From NCBI GenBank assembly GCA_001873075.1, contig MNYL01000242.1, positions 1 to 9,141 on the forward strand: a DNA stretch of 9,141 nt. Reading direction: 5' to 3'. A program made the position numbers and the translations under genes. The DNA is from Fibrobacteres bacterium CG2_30_45_31. GTDB lineage: Bacteria; Fibrobacterota; Fibrobacteria; Fibrobacterales; Fibrobacteraceae. The stretch's first letter is position 1; each line of letters opens with the position of its first letter. Shown in pieces: positions 1 to 6,379 of this stretch. Under the pieces are notes generated by a model that ran no database searches, was not told where the DNA came from, and saw only the letters and a list, made by a program, of their open reading frames with translations.

Positions 1-1136
1 AAGTCGCAGCCGTGCTCATCGAAAACGAAACCGGAGCCATTCGGGCCATGATCGGCGGTGCCAATTTCAACGAATCCAAATGGAACCGTGCCGTACAATC
101 TTTGCGGCAGCCAGGCTCCTCCTTTAAGCCCATTGTTTACGCTACCGCTATGGATAATGGAGCAAGTCCTTGTGATTCTGTAAATGATCAACCCATTACT
201 ATCCCCGATCCCGATGATCCAGCAAAAACCTGGAGACCCGCTAATTTCACCTTAGATTTTGAAGGAATGATGACGCTTCGACGTGCACTTTATCTTTCTA
301 AAAATCTTCCTGCGATCCAGACTGGCCTCAAGTATGGACTTAACAACGTGGTGAGCTACGCCCGCAAGTTCGGGATTCAAAAATCCCCCCTCAAGGCAGT
401 GCCCAGTCTCGCCTTGGGTTCCGTGGGAGCCACTCTCATGGAAATGACTTCTGCCTATACCGTATTTCCCAACGGAGGCACCCGTATTGAACCTTACATG
501 ATCGAAAGTATCGTAGATAAGAATGGAGAAATCATTGAAAAGAAAACGAAAGTGGAACACGAAGTGATCCGTCCCGCTTCTGCGTTCTTGATGGTCGATA
601 TGCTTAAGGATGTCAACGTTCGCGGCACCGCCGCACGCGTATGGGCCAGTGGATTTTACCACCCGAGTGGTGGAAAAACGGGAACCACGAACGACTACAC
701 TGATGCGTGGTACATTGGTTTTACAAAGCAGTACACGATGGGTGTGTGGGTGGGTCCTGATGCCCCTGCGACAATGGGTGCGGGCCATACTGGCACAGAA
801 GATGCGCTTCCGATTTGGATTGCTGTCATGAAAGAACTTCACAAGGATTTACCTAAAAAATCTTTCCCTGTGCCCTCCGGAATTACTAGCAGAAATATCT
901 GTAACTTTACAGGAAAAGTGGCGGGTGAATTTTGTAGCAATACCACCTATTGTCTCTATACGACCGGACACGCTCCTGAAGAAATATGCGATGGTCAACA
1001 TTTTGATGTCAAAATGAAGTCTTCGGACGATGCGACACTTTTCAGCACCAAAGGCACAGTAGAAACGCCTTCCTCCCACAGTAAAAAAGGGGAAGAAGGC
1101 GAAAAGAAGCCCAAAGGAACCCGAAAAATGTTCTAA
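1..1136 (+). CDS. Class A penicillin-binding protein (PBP1A type), C-terminal part, 5' truncated by window edge
   Basis: This is the transpeptidase half of a bifunctional peptidoglycan synthase, which polymerises glycan strands and cross-links stem peptides at the outer face of the inner membrane. The reading frame is open to the left edge (first whole codon at position 3), so the transmembrane anchor and glycosyltransferase domain lie upstream. All three active-site motifs of the penicillin-binding domain are visible in order: SSFK with the nucleophile Ser at 117-119, SKN at 297-305, and KTGT at 675-686. The entry sequence GAIRAMIGG is typical of PBP1A proteins. After the catalytic domain comes a tail with four cysteines (codons at 900, 933, 951 and 987), of the kind seen after the transpeptidase domain in many PBP1A proteins, and then a Lys/Glu-rich end finishing in KMF. 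The apparent GTG at 12 is an internal valine, not a start. I did not assign mrcA/ponA because the N-terminus is unseen. Confidence 0.93.
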   Translation, partial: VAAVLIENETGAIRAMIGGANFNESKWNRAVQSLRQPGSSFKPIVYATAMDNGASPCDSVNDQPITIPDPDDPAKTWRPANFTLDFEGMMTLRRALYLSKNLPAIQTGLKYGLNNVVSYARKFGIQKSPLKAVPSLALGSVGATLMEMTSAYTVFPNGGTRIEPYMIESIVDKNGEIIEKKTKVEHEVIRPASAFLMVDMLKDVNVRGTAARVWASGFYHPSGGKTGTTNDYTDAWYIGFTKQYTMGVWVGPDAPATMGAGHTGTEDALPIWIAVMKELHKDLPKKSFPVPSGITSRNICNFTGKVAGEFCSNTTYCLYTTGHAPEEICDGQHFDVKMKSSDDATLFSTKGTVETPSSHSKKGEEGEKKPKGTRKMF

Positions 1137-1182
1137 AATACGTCTCTAGATGGGGACTATTTTAGCTCAAATTTTCGATTAC

Positions 1183-1211
1183 TTCAAAATCGTCCGCTTT
1201 TTTCTATCTTT
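1183..1211 (+). promoter_or_regulatory. Putative promoter for rlmN (TTCAAA ... TATCTTT)
   Basis: The 77-bp gap after the penicillin-binding protein holds TATCTTT at 1205-1211. The same heptamer lies upstream of the HU-like gene and of yebC, and it fits the Bacteroidota -7 pattern TAnnTTT. A weak -35-like TTCAAA sits at 1183-1188, 16 bases upstream. The box ends only 8 bases before the GTG at 1220, so transcription would begin at or next to the start codon. This is inferred from sequence resemblance and shared motif only. Confidence 0.45.
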
Positions 1212-1219
1212 ACTTGCCT

Positions 1220-2311
1220 GTGGTAAAGTACAAGGATATAAAATCCCTCACAACGGACGAGTTGAAAGAGTGGCTCAACGCTGCCGGTGAAAAACCGTTC
1301 CGCGCAGAGCAGATTCAAAATTGGTTATTCTGCCACCAAGTCCGAGATTTCTCGGAAATGAACAACGTTCCTCCAAGTACTCAAGCAAAACTTGCCGCAG
1401 AATTCAGTATCCAATCTTTGACACCTGCTCACCGTGCTGATTCTTCCGATGGTACCTTAAAGTGGCTTTATAAAACTTATGATGGTCACTTCATTGAAAC
1501 CGTGATGATTCCCACCAATGGTCGTTTTTCTGTATGCGTGTCCACCCAAGTGGGCTGCGCCATGAATTGTTCCTTCTGCCGCACTGCCAAAATGGGATTT
1601 ACCCGCAACCTCGAAGCGGGTGAAATTCTTGAAGAAATTATTCGCGTCAATTGGCATTTGAAGGATTCCAATACTTTAGGTGAAGATGGCAAGATCGCCC
1701 AGGTTACCAATATCATTTTTATGGGTATGGGAGAACCGCTCAATAATTTGGAAAATGTACACCGCACCTGCTGCACGCTCCATCATCAAAAGCTCTTTAA
1801 TATGGGCCGCAAGCGCATGACACTCAGCACATCGGGAATTGTTCCTAAAATCAAGGAACTTGTGGATCGCAATACACCGTGCTGCCTCGCCGTGAGTCTC
1901 AACAGTACAAACAACGAAAGACGCTCTGTAGTCATGCCAGTAAATGATACTTGGCCCATTGAAAAACTTTTAGAAGCAACGGATGAATATACTCGTCGCA
2001 CCGATAATTATGTGACCTTTGAGTTTGTACTCATGAAAGATGTCACATGCACCGACATTGCAGCAAAGGAACTCATTCGCATTTGTGCGCCACGGCGGTG
2101 CAAAGTAAACGCCATTGTGTTAAACCCCGCAGACGATCCCACTTTAGAAGCTCCGACTCCGGAAGAAGTGGAACACTTTCTTGCACTCGTTCGCGCGGCA
2201 GAAATTCAAATTACTATCCGCAATCCACGGGGGAGAGATATCTCTGCCGCTTGCGGACAGCTCGCATACAATCAACAGAAGGTCGTCTATGCTCACACAG
2301 AATCTACCTGA
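1220..2311 (+). CDS. rlmN: Dual-specificity 23S rRNA A2503 / tRNA A37 C2-methyltransferase RlmN (radical SAM)
   Basis: RlmN methylates C2 of A2503 in 23S rRNA and of A37 in some tRNAs, tuning the peptidyl-transferase centre and decoding. Numbering from the TTG at 1214, the radical-SAM cluster motif is CxxxCxxC at Cys115, Cys119 and Cys122, in the context GCAMNCSFC. The family's two mechanistic cysteines are also present: Cys108 (in VCVSTQ, equivalent to E. coli Cys118) and Cys347 (in AACGQLAY, equivalent to Cys355). The SAM-contacting MGMGEPLNN stretch follows in the core. The N-terminal helical part (DELKEWL, then GEKPFRAEQIQNWLF) is standard. The start is uncertain: TTG 1214 or GTG 1220 are both possible, and neither has a Shine-Dalgarno sequence. 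I chose 1220 because TATCTTT at 1205-1211 would put the transcript start past 1214. Length (about 363 residues) is normal. The 3' end overlaps the next gene by 23 bp. Confidence 0.96.
   Translation: MVKYKDIKSLTTDELKEWLNAAGEKPFRAEQIQNWLFCHQVRDFSEMNNVPPSTQAKLAAEFSIQSLTPAHRADSSDGTLKWLYKTYDGHFIETVMIPTNGRFSVCVSTQVGCAMNCSFCRTAKMGFTRNLEAGEILEEIIRVNWHLKDSNTLGEDGKIAQVTNIIFMGMGEPLNNLENVHRTCCTLHHQKLFNMGRKRMTLSTSGIVPKIKELVDRNTPCCLAVSLNSTNNERRSVVMPVNDTWPIEKLLEATDEYTRRTDNYVTFEFVLMKDVTCTDIAAKELIRICAPRRCKVNAIVLNPADDPTLEAPTPEEVEHFLALVRAAEIQITIRNPRGRDISAACGQLAYNQQKVVYAHTEST
2279..2282 (+). promoter_or_regulatory. Ribosome binding site deciding the methyltransferase start
   Basis: AAGG lies inside the rlmN coding sequence, 6 nt before the ATG at 2289. 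It favours that ATG over the upstream in-frame codons that lie deep within rlmN. Confidence 0.6.
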
Positions 2312-2909
2312 ATTTTGGGAAAACCTTTATACAGAAGAGAAAGACTACTGGAATCTAAAAAAAGCGACTCCGGCGCTTGAAGAATTCTTTAAGCACCCCT
2401 CTTGCCCTGCCACCGGAAATGTTTTGGTTCCTGGCGCAGGCTATGGCTACGATGCCGAAGCATGGGCTCTCCGTGGTCATGAAGTTTTAGCCGTTGATTT
2501 CAGCGCTACCGCTGTGGATGAATTGGATCGTTTAAGTCGTAAACACAAAAATTTGAAATCCCTTGATTTAGATCTGTTTGAACTCAATCCAAAGAACCCT
2601 AAAAAGGGTGGAATGCAGTTCGATATTATTTACGATTATTGTACCTTTAGTGCCATTCATCCGGGTCGTCGTGACGAGTGCTTTGAAGTGTGGCAGAAAA
2701 TGCTCAAAGATGATGGCGTTGTCATCGCCTTTTTCTATCCCCTCATGAACGGAAATACGATGCAAGGTCCTCCTCATTGTACTAGTGAAGGCGAATTGAT
2801 GGCTCGTTTAGGTAGTATTTTCGATGTGGCAGAACGTATTGAAGTGAACGAAAGCGTTCCTTCCCGCAAAGGAAAGGAAGCTATTTGGCTTCTAAAAAAA
2901 TGTTTGTAA
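2289..2909 (+). CDS. TPMT-family SAM-dependent methyltransferase
   Basis: This is a class I SAM-dependent methyltransferase of 206 residues, closest by eye to the thiopurine S-methyltransferase (TPMT) family. Family members methylate thiols, thiocyanate, halides or selenium compounds. Motif I is VLVPGAGYGYD at residues 45-55, the P-G-x-G-x-G-Y-D form of TPMT-like enzymes, followed by the acidic SAM-ribose strand EVLAVDFS. The core YDYCTFSAIHPGRRDE and the later GPPHCTSEGEL also match this family's pattern. The start is the ATG at 2289, backed by AAGG at 2279-2282 with 6-nt spacing; the open frame continues upstream only inside rlmN. The 23-bp overlap with rlmN implies co-transcription and probably translational coupling. 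The substrate cannot be read from sequence, and a detoxification role is a family-based guess. A generic class I methyltransferase with another small-molecule substrate remains possible. Confidence 0.85.
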   Translation: MLTQNLPEFWENLYTEEKDYWNLKKATPALEEFFKHPSCPATGNVLVPGAGYGYDAEAWALRGHEVLAVDFSATAVDELDRLSRKHKNLKSLDLDLFELNPKNPKKGGMQFDIIYDYCTFSAIHPGRRDECFEVWQKMLKDDGVVIAFFYPLMNGNTMQGPPHCTSEGELMARLGSIFDVAERIEVNESVPSRKGKEAIWLLKKCL

Positions 2910-2930
2910 TCTATAGGCGTATTTAACTTT
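2903..2930 (+). promoter_or_regulatory. Putative promoter for ychJ-argC-obg (TTTG ... TAACTTT)
   Basis: The gap between the methyltransferase and the YchJ-family gene contains TAACTTT at 2924-2930, matching TAnnTTT, with TTTG at 2903-2906, 17 bases upstream. This resembles the Bacteroidota TTTG/TAnnTTTG promoter layout, though the spacer is slightly short and the box differs from the TATCTTT seen elsewhere in the window. Read-through from the rlmN pair is equally possible, since no terminator hairpin is visible in this gap. Confidence 0.3.
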
Positions 2931-2947
2931 TCCATTTTTGAATCAAA

Positions 2948-2951
2948 AGGA
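2948..2951 (+). promoter_or_regulatory. Ribosome binding site deciding the ychJ start
   Basis: AGGA at 2948-2951 directly abuts an ATG at 2952 (zero spacing) but stands 6 nt from a second in-frame ATG at 2958. Normal spacing therefore points to 2958 as the start codon. Confidence 0.6.
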
Positions 2952-2957
2952 ATGACA

Positions 2958-3452
2958 ATGTCTCAAGATCTCTGTCCCTGTGGCTCAGGCAAAAAGTACG
3001 AAGATTGTTGCGAACCCATTATTCAGCAGAAGGTCTTAGCACCTACGCCAGAAGTTCTGATGCGTTCACGCTATACCGCCTACGCAAAACATGAAATCAA
3101 GTGGCTTAAGGATTCATTAGAAGCCTCTCAGCGCACCGATTTTGATGAGAAGAGTGTAGATGATTGGAGCCGTGAATCGGAATGGCTCGGCATTGAAATT
3201 CGAGAAACCAAAACTGAAGAAGAAAAGAATCTCGGTTGGGTTGAATTTGTCGCTAAATTCAAACAAGGTAACATTACCAGAGATCATCACGAACTCGGCG
3301 AATTCCACAAAGTAGGTGGTGTTTGGTTCTTCTTTGATGGCCGTGCAGTGAAACCTTCTACCGTACATAAAACGGGTCCTGAAATCGGTCGCAACGATCC
3401 TTGTCCTTGTGGCTCGGGCAAAAAATATAAGAAGTGCTGCGGCGCTCTCTAA
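2958..3452 (+). CDS. ychJ: YchJ-family protein with two SEC-C zinc-binding motifs
   Basis: This 164-residue protein has the E. coli YchJ (UPF0225) architecture. An N-terminal SEC-C motif, CPCGSGKKYEDCC, has cysteines 6, 8, 17 and 18. The central YchJ domain begins with the family hallmark PEVLMRSRYTAYA and contains EWLGIEI and VEFVAKF. A C-terminal SEC-C motif, RNDPCPCGSGKKYKKCC, has cysteines 149, 151, 160 and 161. SEC-C motifs bind zinc; in SecA the motif contacts SecB and ribosomes, but the role of YchJ itself is not established. The middle domain is NTF2-like in known structures. The start at 2958 is chosen from ribosome-binding-site spacing; ATG 2952 would add only Met-Thr. The gene is 15 bp from argC and likely shares its transcript. 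No truncation or missing ligand is seen. Confidence 0.93.
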   Translation: MSQDLCPCGSGKKYEDCCEPIIQQKVLAPTPEVLMRSRYTAYAKHEIKWLKDSLEASQRTDFDEKSVDDWSRESEWLGIEIRETKTEEEKNLGWVEFVAKFKQGNITRDHHELGEFHKVGGVWFFFDGRAVKPSTVHKTGPEIGRNDPCPCGSGKKYKKCCGAL

Positions 3453-3467
3453 TCGAGGTGATTTGAA

Positions 3468-4433
3468 ATGACATTTCGGGTTTTTGTGGATGGCCAAGAA
3501 GGGACCACTGGTTTACAAATTCAAGAACGCCTCGCCAAAAGAGACGATGTTGATGTTATTTCCATTGACCCTGCACTCCGAAAGGATATCAAAGAAAGAC
3601 AAAAGCTGATTAATGAATCAGACGTGACTTTCCTTTGCCTCCCCGATGTTGCGGCGAAAGAAAGTGCCTCTCTTTGTACAAACCCGAAAACGCGCATTAT
3701 CGACGCTTCCACAGCACACCGTACCAACCCCAATTGGGCTTATGGTTTGCCAGAGTTATCAAAAGTTCACAGAGAAGCAATCCAAAAGAATACGCGCATC
3801 GCAAACCCAGGCTGTCATGCGACGGGTTTCATTCTCGGCGTTTATCCTCTGATTGCGGCACACATTCTCCCCACTTCTGCACGCCTTGCAAGTTACAGCG
3901 TCACCGGTTACTCTGGTGGTGGAAAAAAGATGATTGCAGCCTATGAAGCGGAAGGATCTCAAATTTCCCATCCTGGGCTTTCTCCAAGACTTTTTGCAGC
4001 ACGCCCTTATGCGCTCGCACTTCAGCATAAGCACATTCCAGAAATGCAAAGAACATGCGGTTTAGAACATGTTCCTTTGTTCAATCCTGTCCTTGGCCCA
4101 TTCTACAAGGGAATGGCGGTTTCGGTCGCCCTTTTTTCCGATTCATTCACTCAGAAAATGACTCCTCTTGATTTGCAGGAGATACTTGCCGCACATTACG
4201 CAGAAAGTAATTTCATTGAGGTACAACCTTATGAAGCGAACCCCATCCTTGATGGTGGCTGCCTCGATTGTACCGTGTGCAATGGCACGAATCGCGCGCG
4301 CATTTATGTTTTCGGAAACGAAGAAAATATGCAGGTGACAACCGTTATTGATAATCTGGGCAAGGGAGCGAGTGGCGCTGCTGTCCAAAACATGAACATA
4401 GCCCTTGGCCTCGACGAGACCATTAGCCTTTAA
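3468..4433 (+). CDS. argC: N-acetyl-gamma-glutamyl-phosphate reductase, type 2 (short form)
   Basis: ArgC performs the third step of arginine biosynthesis in the cytoplasm, the NADPH-dependent reduction of N-acetylglutamyl-5-phosphate to N-acetylglutamate semialdehyde. The 321-residue length and the opening VDGQEGTTGLQIQERL identify the less common type-2 form; the long type has a GATGYTGxEL start. The catalytic cysteine is Cys116 in NPGCHATG (codon 3813-3815), and the partner histidine is probably in ALQHKHIPEM. Other family landmarks are IDASTAHR, TGYSGGGKKM and NGTNR near the C-terminus. The start ATG is supported by a strong GAGGTG at 3455-3460, 7 nt upstream. An oddity is a CxxCxxC cluster (Cys265, 268, 271) just before NGTNR. 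No other arg genes are present here, so the gene sits apart from any arginine operon and between ychJ and obg. Confidence 0.95.
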   Translation: MTFRVFVDGQEGTTGLQIQERLAKRDDVDVISIDPALRKDIKERQKLINESDVTFLCLPDVAAKESASLCTNPKTRIIDASTAHRTNPNWAYGLPELSKVHREAIQKNTRIANPGCHATGFILGVYPLIAAHILPTSARLASYSVTGYSGGGKKMIAAYEAEGSQISHPGLSPRLFAARPYALALQHKHIPEMQRTCGLEHVPLFNPVLGPFYKGMAVSVALFSDSFTQKMTPLDLQEILAAHYAESNFIEVQPYEANPILDGGCLDCTVCNGTNRARIYVFGNEENMQVTTVIDNLGKGASGAAVQNMNIALGLDETISL

Positions 4434-4457
4434 TACCCTATACCTAAGAGGTTTCCC

Positions 4458-5456
4458 ATGTTTCTAGACGAAAAAATAATTGAGCTCCGCTCCGGGAAAG
4501 GCGGCAATGGACTTTGCAGTTTTCGCCGTGAAAAATTCGTGCCTCTTGGCGGCCCTGATGGTGGGGATGGCGGACGCGGTGGTAGCGTAATTCTTCGCGT
4601 AAACGAACAGTACTCGACGCTTCTTGATATGGGAAATATGTATCTCTATGAAGCAAAAAGTGGAGAAGACGGTGGGGCCTCTCACTGCACAGGAGGCTCT
4701 GCGGACGATCTTATTGTGAATGTACCCCGAGGCACACTTGTCAAAGACGAAGCCGGTCACATCCTTGCGGATCTTGTGGAAATTGGTCAATCCTGGGTGG
4801 GAGCACGCGGTGGCAAAGGCGGTATCGGCAACCCCCATTTTACGACAGCCACCCACCAAGCTCCTGAGAAGACAATTCCTGGGCAAGCTGCAGAAAGACG
4901 AGTCATTCATCTTGAATTAAAATTAATGGCCGATGTGGGCCTTGTCGGTTTCCCCAACGCAGGCAAATCTTCTTTGGTCAATAAAATTTCCAGCGGGCGC
5001 CCCAAAGTCGGCGATTATCCGTTCACCACATTGGAACCCGTTTTAGGTATTGTCCAAATGGGGGCGCGGAGCTTTGTTGTCGCCGATATTCCGGGACTCA
5101 TTGAAGGCGCTTCCGAAGGACGTGGTTTAGGTCATCAGTTTTTAAAGCACATTGAACGCACCCATACTTTGTTATTCGTCATCGATGGTTTTGAAGAAGA
5201 TGCCTATGATAAATTCGTGGCACTTAAACAAGAACTCAAGGCTTTCCACCCCAAACTTGCCGAAAAACCGTACCTTATCGCTCTCAACAAGGTTGATATT
5301 GGTGTGGAAAAAGCAATCAAGGCATTCAGTAAAAAGAAAGAAAAGGTTATTGTAACCTCCGCTCTCACGGGTGAAGGTTGCAAAGAGCTTATCATTGCTC
5401 TTGATTCACTGATTCCAAACAAGCAAAAACGCACTCGCGGCTGGGGTGAAAGCTGA
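4458..5456 (+). CDS. obg: Obg-family GTPase (ObgE/CgtA)
   Basis: Obg is an essential GTPase that binds the 50S subunit and links late ribosome assembly to growth state and (p)ppGpp. The protein has 332 residues. The N-terminal glycine-rich Obg fold covers about residues 1-160, with RSGKGGNG, GGPDGGDGGRGG and GARGGKGG. The G domain follows: P-loop GFPNAGKS at 164-171, switch I through DYPFTTLEP, G3 DIPGLIEGA, G4 NKVD and G5 TSALTGEG. The protein stops soon after the G domain with a short basic tail (NKQKRTRGW), so it lacks the OCT domain found in many Firmicutes Obg proteins and also the long acidic tail of E. coli ObgE. A ribosome binding site, AAGAGG at 4446-4451, precedes the ATG by 6 nt. 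The 24-bp gap to argC implies a shared transcript. In many bacteria obg instead follows rplU-rpmA, which are not seen here. Confidence 0.97.
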   Translation: MFLDEKIIELRSGKGGNGLCSFRREKFVPLGGPDGGDGGRGGSVILRVNEQYSTLLDMGNMYLYEAKSGEDGGASHCTGGSADDLIVNVPRGTLVKDEAGHILADLVEIGQSWVGARGGKGGIGNPHFTTATHQAPEKTIPGQAAERRVIHLELKLMADVGLVGFPNAGKSSLVNKISSGRPKVGDYPFTTLEPVLGIVQMGARSFVVADIPGLIEGASEGRGLGHQFLKHIERTHTLLFVIDGFEEDAYDKFVALKQELKAFHPKLAEKPYLIALNKVDIGVEKAIKAFSKKKEKVIVTSALTGEGCKELIIALDSLIPNKQKRTRGWGES

Positions 5457-5494
5457 TTTTCTCTGATTTTGTCTGAATTCTGCATTTTCTTCAA

Positions 5495-5526
5495 TTGACT
5501 TTTGACTTGTAAAAAGCTATATCTTT
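5495..5526 (+). promoter_or_regulatory. Promoter of the HU-smpB-amidase group
   Basis: TTGACT at 5495-5500 is followed by exactly 17 bases and then TATATC at 5518-5523, a good sigma-70-style arrangement. The overlapping TATCTTT at 5520-5526 also matches the TAnnTTT -7 pattern shared with the rlmN and yebC upstream regions. TTGACT occurs a second time at 5502-5507, seven bases further on. T-rich tracts about 10 bases apart lie just upstream (5457-5490). Which of the two reading modes is used cannot be decided from sequence. A start site near 5530 would leave a leader of about 30 nt before the ATG at 5562. Confidence 0.6.
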
Positions 5527-5561
5527 TATTGCAAGTTATTGATTTATTTGGAGTTACGCTA

Positions 5562-5906
5562 ATGGCGGTCAATACAGGAAACATTACAAAGAAAGAAATT
5601 GTTGAGGAAATAGCCTCTAGAACTGGACTTACCCAGGTCGATACGAAGGTTATTATCGAATGTTTTCTTGATTCGGTTGCGAGAGCGTTAGCGGATGGAA
5701 ATAACATTGAAATTCGCGGGTTCGGACGTTTCAAAGTTCGTCATCGCAAAGCCCGCACGGCTCGTAATCCACGCACAGGCGAACCAGTCTCCGTCGAAGC
5801 AGGTGTCAAACCTATTTTTGAAGCCAGCCGAGAACTTAAAAAATTTCTCAATGAATTAGCAGTACAACAAGGTGTAATTCTTGAGCCCATTGAGGAAGAT
5901 GGATGA
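5562..5906 (+). CDS. HU/IHF-family nucleoid DNA-binding protein with C-terminal extension
   Basis: This is a small dimeric DNA-bending protein of the HU/IHF family with 114 residues. The N-terminal helices (ITKKEIVEEIASRTGLT) are followed by the family signature: IEIRGFGRFKVR at 49-60, then RTARNPRTGE at 65-74. Pro70, in RNP, is the residue that intercalates into DNA in the family. The canonical fold ends near residue 100, and about 14 further residues end in the acidic EPIEEDG. The start ATG has GGAG at 5550-5553, 8 nt upstream; a TTG in frame at 5502 lies inside the promoter and is not used. Sequence alone does not separate HU from IHF subunits here, since the R/K-rich arm and GRFKV region fit either, so I give no symbol. 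It overlaps smpB by 4 bp (ATGA), which implies coupled translation. Confidence 0.93.
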   Translation: MAVNTGNITKKEIVEEIASRTGLTQVDTKVIIECFLDSVARALADGNNIEIRGFGRFKVRHRKARTARNPRTGEPVSVEAGVKPIFEASRELKKFLNELAVQQGVILEPIEEDG

Positions 5907-6379
5907 GCAAAGAAAAAGAAAGCAAGACCCCAACTATTATTAATCGAAAAGCGAATCATCTGTACTCCATAGAAGACCGCTTTGAAGTGGGGATCATGCT
6001 TATCGGCTCAGAAGTGAAGTCTATCCGTGACGGTAAATGCAGCCTCAATGAAGCATGGGTCGATATTTCAGAAGACAAAGATGAATTATGGCTCGTTGGA
6101 GCTCATATTGATGAATATATTTTTGCCAATCGTTTTAATCATATTCCAGCACGTCGGCGTAAATTACTCGCCCACATTTCTGAAATTCAAAAAATGCGCA
6201 AAGCCAAGGAACTCAAAGGACTGACTCTCATCCCTTTGAAGTTGTATTTCAAAAATCGTTTTGCCAAACTCGAAGTAGGTATATGTCGAGGCAAAGACCA
6301 AAAAGACAAACGAGAAGATGTGATGAACAGGGATGCCAAACTCGCTGTGGCTCGCATCGCGAAAGCCGCAAGGATTTGA
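5903..6379 (+). CDS. smpB: SsrA-binding protein SmpB
   Basis: SmpB is the protein partner of tmRNA in trans-translation. It delivers tmRNA to stalled ribosomes, where its C-terminal tail sits in the empty mRNA channel. The 158-residue protein has the usual order: NRKANHLYSIEDRFEVGIMLIGSEVKSIR (opening of the beta-barrel), CSLNEAWV, the NRFNHIPARRRKLL loop, KGLTLIPLKLYF, and the tail beginning GKDQKDKR. The DKR triad of the tail (135-137) is intact. The residue before it, usually His (E. coli His136) or Tyr, is Lys134 here, and the normal GKK is GKD. The start ATG overlaps the stop of the HU-like gene, with GAGGA at 5892-5896 as ribosome binding site. The gene for tmRNA (ssrA) is not in this window. 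The stop codon overlaps the likely start of the downstream amidase. Confidence 0.96.
   Translation: MSKEKESKTPTIINRKANHLYSIEDRFEVGIMLIGSEVKSIRDGKCSLNEAWVDISEDKDELWLVGAHIDEYIFANRFNHIPARRRKLLAHISEIQKMRKAKELKGLTLIPLKLYFKNRFAKLEVGICRGKDQKDKREDVMNRDAKLAVARIAKAARI

Noticed and set aside
252..842. Minus-strand open frame of nearly 200 codons inside the penicillin-binding protein gene
   Set aside because: It lies fully opposite the transpeptidase domain with intact catalytic motifs, and it has no recognisable protein features or ribosome binding site that I can support.
1176..1203. Possible terminator after the penicillin-binding protein: CGATT...AATCG followed by six Ts
   Set aside because: The stem is only 5 bp, AT-rich, and separated from the T-run by five bases. 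It is too weak to call, and the T-run is next to the rlmN promoter box.
2181..2288. Upstream alternative start for the methyltransferase inside rlmN
   Set aside because: The extra 36 residues are an out-of-frame reading of conserved RlmN sequence; ATG 2289 has a good ribosome binding site and a family-like N-terminus.
5502..5561. Upstream TTG start that would add 20 residues to the HU-like protein
   Set aside because: It overlaps the promoter hexamers, has no ribosome binding site, and the ATG at 5562 begins exactly where HU-family proteins begin.
5204..5734. Long minus-strand open frame spanning the obg end, the promoter gap and the HU-like gene
   Set aside because: It is antisense to two well-supported genes, its translation resembles no family, and it would run through the HU promoter. 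It is a shadow of coding bias.
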